Positions 6,705 to 12,397 of a stretch of 12,397 nt of DNA are shown one piece after another (position 1 is the stretch's first letter; each line of letters opens with the position of its first letter). The DNA is from CAG-826 sp964654155 (lineage in GTDB: Bacteria; Bacillota_I; Bacilli_A; RFN20; CAG-826), in the NCBI GenBank assembly GCA_964654155.1, contig CAZZGL010000037.1:1-12397 (forward strand), in the 5' to 3' direction. The notes under the pieces are model-generated. The model ran no database searches. It saw nothing but the letters and a program-made list of their open reading frames with translations, and was not told the origin of the DNA. Both the position numbers and the translations under genes were made by a program.

Positions 6705-8492
6705 ATGAAAAAAAATAAAATTAGTATTGCATTATTACTTATGACTTTGGCATCCTGTGTAGGATGCGGTAAAGAGCCATCTGTAAAAGTTTCTCCAGAA
6801 GATAATAAGGTTCACTTGATTATTCTTGCAGGTCAAAGTGGGGCGCGTGGAAAGTCTTTAACTTCTGATTTATCGGAAGAACAACAAGAACCTATTTATG
6901 ATGTTGATATTATTGCGGAAGGTTTACAAATGCCAAGATTAAATGCTATTCCAGAGCATATTTCTGATAAGACAGAAATTGAAGTGCTAGAACCAATATA
7001 TGGTGATATTGCTTCAGAATTTGGTCCAGAAGTTGGTATGGGTGAAACGATGAGAAGTCGTTATTTAAAAAATGGGAATTTTAGAAAATCAGTTATCATT
7101 AAATATACTGCATGTGGTTCGACCTTTACTAGCGATTGGTTTTCATCTTCTGCGATTGAAGATGAAACAATTTATCCATCATTAAATTTAGCTCAAGTTA
7201 GAACAAATGAAAAAACAGAAAAACAAACAGGACCATTAACTAATAATTTATATGAATTAATTGATCGCGCGATTGAACAATTGACCGATGAAGGTTATGA
7301 AACTTCTATCGATGGAGCAGTTTTCCTTCATGGTGAACAAGATGCAAAATTTGATGTTAATATGTCAATTTATGAAAAATCATTAGAATACTTTATTAAG
7401 GATCTAAGAGACTATGTTGGAAATAATGAACTTCCTGTAGTTATCACTGAAGCTATTACAAACAGTGCTAAGTACTCAAATAGATTACGTGAAATTCAAA
7501 GAAATGTTGCTTCAAAAGATGAAAATACAACATTTATTTCGGCTCGTGATCTATATCCAAATACATTTGAACCATGGCACTTTGGTGCAGCAGGATCTGT
7601 TGAAATTGGTAATCGTATTGCTGCGGAAATTATTTCACATTATGATTATCGTAAAGTAAGAAGCTTTGAAGAAAAAACAATTAAAGTTCCTGTTGGTGTT
7701 AATATTGAACTTCCTACTTATTTAAGAGCAACATTTGAAAATGATATGGAAGGTATGATTAAAGTTAGTTATGATTCTTCTTACGATAGTAGTAAAGTTG
7801 GCGAACAAACCGTTAAATATAAAGCAACAACAGTATATGGCGATTATGAAGGACAATTAAAGGTTATTGTTAATAATGAGCCATATGTTGATGGAACATT
7901 AAATGAATATGCAAATGTTAAAAAGAATACCGTTGAAGGTATTGGCGACATTTATGTTGTAAAAGGTGAAGAAGGTCTTTTCGTTAGTGCTAATATTAAC
8001 GATAATGATATTTGGTCTGATGGTGAAAAGTGGGGTTCAGGTGATATGGGACAATGCGGCGAAAATGACGATTTCCGTGTCTATATTACTGAAGGTGATG
8101 ATATCGATAATAAGATTGCTGTATTCTTAAGTGCTGCAAATTTATTTAGAGTATATGAACCAGGAACAGATTTGTCAAAAGAAGCAAGCTTACATAAGAA
8201 CAACATGGTTTACAATAAATACATTGATAACTATAGTTATTATGTTCATACTAAAGGTTTAGTTAATGTTGCAAATGATCCTTCTTCTGAAGGCATGACC
8301 CTTGAGTTCTATATTTCTTATGAAGATTTAGAAATTGAAAATCCAGACAATATTCGTTTGTGTTTCAATTATAGTAATGTCACAAAAGATAGCGGAACAA
8401 AAGTTGCAACTGATCATTGGTATACGAAGGCTAGTGATAGCAAATTTGAAGAAAGTATTAGTAATTATTTCCCAATAAGTGAATTAATTTAG
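6705..8492 (+). CDS. SASA/CE6-type carbohydrate acetylesterase lipoprotein with Ig-like and CBM9-like domains
   Basis: 595 residues, ATG with AAGGAG 7 nt upstream. A lipoprotein signal ends in a good lipobox, LASC, with Cys18 the likely lipid anchor. Residues ~36-312 resemble the SASA family (sialate O-acetylesterase and CE6 acetyl xylan esterase). Evidence is 'ILAGQSGARG' with Ser45 as nucleophile, 'LHGEQDA' (210-214; relatives usually read HQGE.D) and His292 in 'EPWHFGAAGS', followed by 'IGNRIA'. Residues ~325-390 look like a bacterial Ig-like domain (Big_4 type: 'VPVGVNIELP'). Residues ~393-595 resemble a CBM9/DOMON-like carbohydrate-binding domain ('VDGTLNEY', 'NDNDIWSDG', 'ENDDFRVYI'). 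It probably removes acetyl groups from a plant glycan at the cell surface. Xylan is likelier than sialic acid given the GH43 partner 13 nt downstream, but this is inference. Confidence 0.82.
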   Translation: MKKNKISIALLLMTLASCVGCGKEPSVKVSPEDNKVHLIILAGQSGARGKSLTSDLSEEQQEPIYDVDIIAEGLQMPRLNAIPEHISDKTEIEVLEPIYGDIASEFGPEVGMGETMRSRYLKNGNFRKSVIIKYTACGSTFTSDWFSSSAIEDETIYPSLNLAQVRTNEKTEKQTGPLTNNLYELIDRAIEQLTDEGYETSIDGAVFLHGEQDAKFDVNMSIYEKSLEYFIKDLRDYVGNNELPVVITEAITNSAKYSNRLREIQRNVASKDENTTFISARDLYPNTFEPWHFGAAGSVEIGNRIAAEIISHYDYRKVRSFEEKTIKVPVGVNIELPTYLRATFENDMEGMIKVSYDSSYDSSKVGEQTVKYKATTVYGDYEGQLKVIVNNEPYVDGTLNEYANVKKNTVEGIGDIYVVKGEEGLFVSANINDNDIWSDGEKWGSGDMGQCGENDDFRVYITEGDDIDNKIAVFLSAANLFRVYEPGTDLSKEASLHKNNMVYNKYIDNYSYYVHTKGLVNVANDPSSEGMTLEFYISYEDLEIENPDNIRLCFNYSNVTKDSGTKVATDHWYTKASDSKFEESISNYFPISELI

Positions 8493-8505
8493 AAGAGAGT
8501 TTTAT

Positions 8506-9693
8506 ATGAATGTAACAGGTGCTGATCCACATATTTTATTTGATACCAAAAGTGGATATTACTATTGCTACGCTACAAGTAATACAGGAAACAATTATCA
8601 ATTCTATATATACAAATCAAAAGATTTAATCAAGTGGGAACATGTTGGATATGCCTTAGATACAAATGATGAAAATAACTGGGCTAAAGGATGGTATTGG
8701 GCACCTGAGTGTTATTACAATCCTCATAATAATCATTATTATCTTTTCTATAGTGCACTTGTTAAAGATGAACTTGTTGAAAAATATTTTGCTGATGAAA
8801 ATTATGAAGAATGCACAAAGATTGGTGTTGCAGTTTCTTCATCTCCTGAAGGACCATTTAGAAACATTACCGATTATCCATTAGATTATTATCCTTATGA
8901 TCCTAACTATCAAAATATTAATTTAATTACAGATAATGTTTTTTCTTCAAATATGACAATTGAAAAAGGTGAGACAGCCCCTAGAGGAATATATTTATCA
9001 TCAATAGATGCAAATGTATTTTTCGATGAGGATGGCAAGATATACCTATATTATTCACGATGTTGTTATCGAAATTGCGTATATGATCCAGAATATAAAA
9101 AATATATTGAAGAAAGCAATATTTTATGTGTTGAATTAACAACATCTTGGTGGTTTGATAAAACTGCTAGTTCGATGCCAACTATTCATCCTTCATATAT
9201 TTCATATAGCGATGATAAAAATCGTCGTCAAGATCGATTCAACAATATTATTAACTATCATATGCAACCACAAAAATGGGAAAATGGACATGTATTTGAC
9301 TATGAAAACTATGGTAAAAAGAATCGAAGATGGTCAGAAGGTAGCACAACATTTAGTTTAAATATAGATGGAAAAAATAAATATGGTATTATTTATTCTT
9401 GTAATTGCTTTGAAAATGCTTTATACGGCGTAGGTATTGCGTTTAGCGATTCGCCGATTAAAAATTTTAAAAAATATGAAAATAATCCAATTATTCATCA
9501 AATAACAGAGGATAATTTGTATTCAACAGGGCATGGTACAATAGTTAGTAAAGATAACAAATATTATTATTTCTTCCATGGACGAGATGATGTATATAAA
9601 GATCGAATACTTTATGTAGCGGAAATTATATTTAATGACTTTGATAATATCGAAATCAAAAATATAACTAAGTGTTCGTTAATTAAAAAATAA
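8506..9693 (+). CDS. Cytosolic GH43-family glycoside hydrolase
   Basis: 395 residues, essentially a single GH43 propeller with no accessory domain. There is no signal peptide: the first blade motif starts at residue 6 ('ADPHILFD', base Asp7). Asp168 in 'SSIDANVFFDEDG' is the pKa modulator, Glu278 in 'RWSEGSTTF' the acid, and His343 in 'TGHGT' matches the conserved GH43 His. Here the acid motif reads EGS rather than the more common EGP. Ten cysteines, including a cluster at 186, 187 and 191, also suit a cytosolic location. The ATG lies 13 nt after the esterase stop with only a weak AGAGAG ribosome site, so it is probably translated from the same mRNA. Likely role: beta-xylosidase or alpha-L-arabinofuranosidase acting on imported oligosaccharides; the precise specificity is open. 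Confidence 0.88.
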   Translation: MNVTGADPHILFDTKSGYYYCYATSNTGNNYQFYIYKSKDLIKWEHVGYALDTNDENNWAKGWYWAPECYYNPHNNHYYLFYSALVKDELVEKYFADENYEECTKIGVAVSSSPEGPFRNITDYPLDYYPYDPNYQNINLITDNVFSSNMTIEKGETAPRGIYLSSIDANVFFDEDGKIYLYYSRCCYRNCVYDPEYKKYIEESNILCVELTTSWWFDKTASSMPTIHPSYISYSDDKNRRQDRFNNIINYHMQPQKWENGHVFDYENYGKKNRRWSEGSTTFSLNIDGKNKYGIIYSCNCFENALYGVGIAFSDSPIKNFKKYENNPIIHQITEDNLYSTGHGTIVSKDNKYYYFFHGRDDVYKDRILYVAEIIFNDFDNIEIKNITKCSLIKK

Positions 9694-9700
9694 ATTTTAT

Positions 9701-9735
9701 AGGGATTCAATATTTAGATATTGTTTCCTTTTTTT
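9701..9735 (+). terminator. Intrinsic terminator after the cytosolic GH43 gene
   Basis: CAATAT (9708-9713) pairs with ATATTG (9718-9723) around a TTAG loop. After a two-base T/T internal loop, the arm extends through AGGGA (9701-9705) with TTTCC and adjoining T residues (9726-9730). A T tract runs to 9735. It starts a few bases after the GH43 stop and closes the esterase/GH43 operon. Confidence 0.8.
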
Positions 9736-9795
9736 ATAAAAGAAAAAAATTAGTAAATAATATATTATGTATTTTCACATATTAAAGCATATTGT

Positions 9796-9825
9796 TTGCT
9801 AAAAATGGCGAATAAAGATTATTAT
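9796..9825 (+). promoter_or_regulatory. Probable promoter of the D-lactate dehydrogenase gene
   Basis: TTGCTA (9796-9801) and TATTAT (9820-9825), spaced by 18 nt, are the best -35/-10 pair in the 187-nt gap. An overlapping TATATT at 9823-9828 is an alternative -10. This leaves a leader of roughly 50 nt before the ribosome site at 9867-9872. No clear redox-repressor (Rex) site was seen. Confidence 0.5.
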
Positions 9826-9880
9826 ATTTAGGTAAGAAATAAAGTTTTTAAACAATTATTCTTACGAGGAGGTAGAGATT

Positions 9881-10864
9881 ATGAAACGAATTGCTTTTTT
9901 TGATACAAAACCATACGATAAAATATATTTTGATAAATATAATAAAAACTATGAAATAGTTTATTTTGAAGGAAAGTTAACTTCTAAAACGGCTTCTTTA
10001 GTAAAAGGATTTGATGCAGTGATTGCCTTCGTTAATGATGATATAGATAAAAATGTTATTAACATCTTATATGAAAATGGAATTAAATTACTAGCGATGC
10101 GAAGCGCAGGTTATAACAATGTTGACATGAAAGCGGCTTGTGGAAAAGTTCATGTAGTAAGAGTACCTGCATACTCTCCAGAAGCAGTTGCGGAACATGC
10201 TTTTGCGTTACTTCAAACTTTAAATAGGAAAATTCATAAAGCTTATATACGAACAAGAGATTTTAATTTTTCATTAATAGGTTTATCTGGAATAGTTTTA
10301 AAAAATAAAACTATTGGGGTTATTGGAACGGGAGCGATTGGCCGTTCATTAATTAATATAGCAAGAGGCTATGGAATGAATGTTTTAGCATATGATCTTT
10401 ATCCTAATGATAACTTAAATGTAAAATATGTTGATTTAGATACATTATTTAAAGAAAGTGATGTTTTATCTTTGCACTGTCCTTTAAGTAAAAGTACTTA
10501 TCACCTTTTAGATAAAAATGCATTTGATAAGATGAAAAAAGGCGTTTATATTATTAATACTTCAAGAGGTGCTTTGATTGATACAACCGCTTTATTAAAT
10601 GCATTAAATGAAGGACAAGTTCGAGGTGCAGGATTAGATGTTTATGAAGAAGAAGAGCATTTGTTTTTTGAAGACATGTCGTTAACAATTGTAAAGGATG
10701 ATGTTTTGTCATTACTAGTCTCACGTCCAAATGTAATAATTACATCACATCAAGCTTTCTTGACTGAAGAAGCATTAGAGCAAATTGCTTTAACAACCTT
10801 ATTTAACTTAGATCAATATTTTGCCTCAGAGTCATTAACAAATGAAGTATTTTGTAAGAAATAG
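9881..10864 (+). CDS. ldhA: NAD-dependent D-lactate dehydrogenase (D-isomer-specific 2-hydroxyacid dehydrogenase)
   Basis: 327 residues, ATG with AGGAGG 8 nt upstream. Reduces pyruvate to D-lactate with NADH, regenerating NAD+ in fermentation. It aligns by eye along its length with the fermentative LdhA type: 'FVNDD', 'RSAGYNNVD', 'RVPAYSPEAVAEHA', 'TLNRKIH' and 'ISLHCPL'-like blocks. The Rossmann motif GTGAIG is at 149-154 with Asp172 at the end of the next strand, favouring NAD over NADP. The catalytic set is Arg229 ('NTSRGALID'), Glu258 ('DVYEEEEH') and His290 ('TSHQAFLTEEAL'), with the same spacing as in known D-LDHs. It stands alone between a terminator and the tyrS T-box promoter, so it is probably a single-gene unit; no obvious terminator of its own follows. 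Related 2-hydroxyacid dehydrogenases are possible but the LdhA-specific blocks make D-LDH the best call. Confidence 0.92.
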   Translation: MKRIAFFDTKPYDKIYFDKYNKNYEIVYFEGKLTSKTASLVKGFDAVIAFVNDDIDKNVINILYENGIKLLAMRSAGYNNVDMKAACGKVHVVRVPAYSPEAVAEHAFALLQTLNRKIHKAYIRTRDFNFSLIGLSGIVLKNKTIGVIGTGAIGRSLINIARGYGMNVLAYDLYPNDNLNVKYVDLDTLFKESDVLSLHCPLSKSTYHLLDKNAFDKMKKGVYIINTSRGALIDTTALLNALNEGQVRGAGLDVYEEEEHLFFEDMSLTIVKDDVLSLLVSRPNVIITSHQAFLTEEALEQIALTTLFNLDQYFASESLTNEVFCKK

Positions 10865-10893
10865 TTGTAAAAACAGGTGGTAATTGTTACAAT
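10865..10893 (+). promoter_or_regulatory. Promoter of the tyrS T-box transcript
   Basis: TTGTAA (10865-10870) and TACAAT (10888-10893) are spaced by 17 nt, and TG at 10885-10886 adds an extended -10. The -35 box starts at the base right after the ldhA stop codon. Transcription should start near 10900, leading directly into the T-box leader. Confidence 0.75.
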
Positions 10894-10899
10894 ATACCT

Positions 10900-11103
10900 G
10901 CGACGATTAAGGAAAGTACTACAGTTTAAAGAGAGCCTCGTATAGGTGAAAGAGGAAAGTTAGGAAATACAACTTATGAGCAACTTTATGAAAGTAAAGC
11001 GTGATATTTGCGACGTTACACGCGATATAAGTGAGAAATTAAAAGTTTCTAACTAAGGTGGTACCACGTATATTTTGCGTCCTTAGAATAAGGATGTTTT
11101 TTT
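10900..11103 (+). ncRNA. T-box riboswitch, tyrosine-specific, with terminator/antiterminator
   Basis: Cis-acting leader that senses uncharged tRNA-Tyr and allows tyrS transcription when charging is low. Stem I features are AGTA (10915-10918), AGAGAGCC (10930-10937) and an apical GGTGAAAGAGG segment. The probable specifier is TAC (Tyr) at 10968-10970, followed by A. Two simple stems follow: GCGTG/CACGC (10999-11003 with 11019-11023) and AGAAA/TTTCT (11034-11038 with 11046-11050). The T-box AAGGTGGTACCACG is at 11055-11068. Its TGGT (11059-11062) would pair with an ACCA tRNA end, giving discriminator A as expected for tRNA-Tyr. The antiterminator uses CTAAGG (11053-11058) with CCTTAG (11081-11086). 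The competing terminator is CGTCCTTA (11078-11085) with TAAGGATG (11089-11096), then seven T residues to 11103. Confidence 0.95.
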
Positions 11104-11123
11104 ATTTTTAGGAGGATATGATT

Positions 11124-12347
11124 ATGGGGATTTATGAAGAATTAGAATGGAGAGGCCTTATTAAAGATGTGTCTGATCCATCAATTAAAGAAAAATTAAA
11201 TGCTGGAGGATTAACTTTTTATATTGGCACTGATCCAACAGGTGATAGCTTACACATCGGTCATTTTTCTAGCTTTTTAATTTGTAAAAGATTAAAAGAT
11301 GCTGGTCATCACCCAATTGTTTTAGTTGGAGGCGCAACTGGTTTAATTGGTGATCCAAAGCCTGATTCGGAAAGACCAATGATTACTAAAGAAACAGTTG
11401 AGCATAATTTTAATTGCTTAAAAGAACAATTAACATCATTGTTTGGATGTGAAGTTGTTAACAATTATGATTGGAGTAAAGATATTAATTTCATTGATTT
11501 TTTAAGAGATTTTGGTAAATATTTTAATATTAACTATATGTTATCGAAAGATATTGTTGCTAGAAGACTCGATGCGGGAATAACCTATACTGAATTTTCA
11601 TATATGATTATGCAAGCATTAGATTTCTGGTATTTAAATAAAACTAAAAATGTTACTTTACAAGTTGCAGGACAAGATCAATGGGGAAATATTACTTCTG
11701 GAATTGAACTTGTTCGTAAAAAAGAAGGAAAAGAAGTATATGGTTTCACTATGCCTTTATTAACAAAGAGCGACGGTACAAAGTTTGGTAAGAGCGAAGG
11801 TAAAGCTATATGGTTAGATAAGAATAAAACTTCTGCATATGAAATGTATCAATTTTTTATTAATACTGAAGATAGTAAAGTCATTGACTATTTAAAATTT
11901 TTAACTTTTTTAACTAAAGATGAAATATTAGAATTAGAAGCCAAACATAATGCTCAACCTCATTTAAGAGAAGCACATAAAGCTTTAGCAAAAGCTGTCA
12001 TTACTTTTTTACATAGTGAAGAAGATTATAATCAGGCTGTTAAGATTTCTAATGCTCTTTTTAGTGGTGATATTTCTTCTTTATCATTACAAGAAGTTGA
12101 AATGGCCTTTTCTGATTTTCCAAAATATGAATTAAAGGGAGATATATCTATTCTTGATTTATTAGTTGCTCTTGGATCGGCATCTTCTAAACGAGAAGCA
12201 AGAGAGTTTGTTAAAGGTGGAGCCGTAACAATAAATGGTAATAAATTCACTGATGACACTGCATGTATTAACAAAGACTTGGCTATTGGCGAAAAGTATA
12301 TTATTATTAGAAGAGGAAAGAAAAAATATTATATTGCTAGTTTTTAA
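11124..12347 (+). CDS. tyrS: Tyrosyl-tRNA synthetase
   Basis: 407 residues. Charges tRNA-Tyr with tyrosine using ATP; cytosolic class I synthetase. An in-frame ATG at 11118 lies only 2 nt from the AGGAGG ribosome site (11110-11115), whereas the ATG at 11124 has the normal 8-nt spacing, so the latter is chosen. The signature HIGH sequence is at 44-47 ('LHIGH') and the KMSKS-loop equivalent, KFGKS, at 220-224, the form typical of bacterial TyrRS. 'AGQDQWGNI' (182-190) belongs to the tyrosine/ATP pocket. A C-terminal S4 RNA-binding domain occupies ~344-407 ('SKREAREFVKGGAVTINGN'). The length and domain order are complete. Expression is controlled by the T-box leader upstream, and a terminator overlaps the stop codon, so the gene is monocistronic. 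Confidence 0.98.
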   Translation: MGIYEELEWRGLIKDVSDPSIKEKLNAGGLTFYIGTDPTGDSLHIGHFSSFLICKRLKDAGHHPIVLVGGATGLIGDPKPDSERPMITKETVEHNFNCLKEQLTSLFGCEVVNNYDWSKDINFIDFLRDFGKYFNINYMLSKDIVARRLDAGITYTEFSYMIMQALDFWYLNKTKNVTLQVAGQDQWGNITSGIELVRKKEGKEVYGFTMPLLTKSDGTKFGKSEGKAIWLDKNKTSAYEMYQFFINTEDSKVIDYLKFLTFLTKDEILELEAKHNAQPHLREAHKALAKAVITFLHSEEDYNQAVKISNALFSGDISSLSLQEVEMAFSDFPKYELKGDISILDLLVALGSASSKREAREFVKGGAVTINGNKFTDDTACINKDLAIGEKYIIIRRGKKKYYIASF

Positions 12348-12387
12348 GGGGCTGTTAAGAAACTAAAAAAGTTTCTGGCCCTTTTTT
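12346..12387 (+). terminator. Intrinsic terminator of tyrS
   Basis: AGAAACT (12358-12364) pairs with AGTTTCT (12370-12376) around an A5 loop. Past an internal loop, AAGGG (12346-12350) pairs with CCCTT (12379-12383). A T tract at 12382-12387 follows. The stem starts within the tyrS TAA stop codon. Confidence 0.9.
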
Positions 12388-12397
12388 ACTTTAAAAA

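Noticed and set aside
8666..8884. 72-residue plus-strand frame inside the cytosolic GH43 gene, with an Ile-rich stretch resembling a membrane segment
   Set aside because: The hydrophobic run comes from reading AAT/CAT-rich codons in another frame; the GH43 frame is the real one.
11118..11123. ATG at 11118 as the tyrS start
   Set aside because: Only 2 nt from the AGGAGG site; the in-frame ATG at 11124 has the normal spacing.
12032..12274. 80-residue minus-strand frame in the tyrS 3' end
   Set aside because: Antisense to the conserved TyrRS S4 domain; no ribosome site.
1..12397. CRISPR arrays, insertion sequences, toxin-antitoxin or phage genes
   Set aside because: No regularly spaced repeats, transposase motifs or small paired genes were found on either strand.

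Overview
The window is AT-rich with every gene on the + strand, Shine-Dalgarno sites of the AAGGAG/AGGAGG type, lipoprotein signal peptides, short U-tract terminators and a T-box leader in front of tyrS. This points to a low-GC Firmicute, or a Bacilli/Mollicutes-related gut or rumen bacterium. All eight visible stop codons are TAA or TAG and every Trp codon in the genes is TGG. The species cannot be named from this sequence.

Layout. (1) 1-3094: the 3' end of a GH43-type glycosidase gene, then, 13 nt downstream, a complete 813-residue GH43 lipoprotein, ending in a strong intrinsic terminator. (2) 3213-6633: an extended -10 promoter drives a two-gene operon. Its first gene encodes a cytosolic protein with MORN-like repeats joined to an SGNH/GDSL hydrolase; this overlaps the gene for a GH36 alpha-galactosidase by 14 nt. 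A long A/U hairpin and T run follow. (3) 6639-9735: a repeat-rich promoter region with alternating AAGTTTA half-sites precedes a second two-gene operon. It encodes a lipoprotein with a SASA/CE6-type acetylesterase domain, an Ig-like domain and a CBM9-like domain, then a GH43 enzyme without a signal peptide. A terminator ends it. (4) 9796-12387: ldhA-like D-lactate dehydrogenase with its own promoter, then a tyrosine T-box riboswitch and tyrS, closed by a terminator.

How they fit together. The first 9.7 kb read as a polysaccharide-use island. Surface-anchored GH43 and esterase proteins would trim and deacetylate a decorated plant glycan outside the cell. Leader-less GH36, GH43 and SGNH enzymes would finish imported oligosaccharides inside. 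GH43 activities are usually beta-xylosidase, alpha-L-arabinofuranosidase or galactanase, and GH36 removes alpha-galactose, so hemicellulose or pectin side chains are plausible; the substrate is inferred. D-lactate dehydrogenase fits fermentation of the released sugars, while tyrS is ordinary housekeeping. No transporter, regulator, mobile element, CRISPR array, tRNA or rRNA is visible. I see no defence or otherwise wholly new system. The least ordinary items are the MORN-like/SGNH fusion coupled to the alpha-galactosidase and the three-half-site repeat at 6659-6685.
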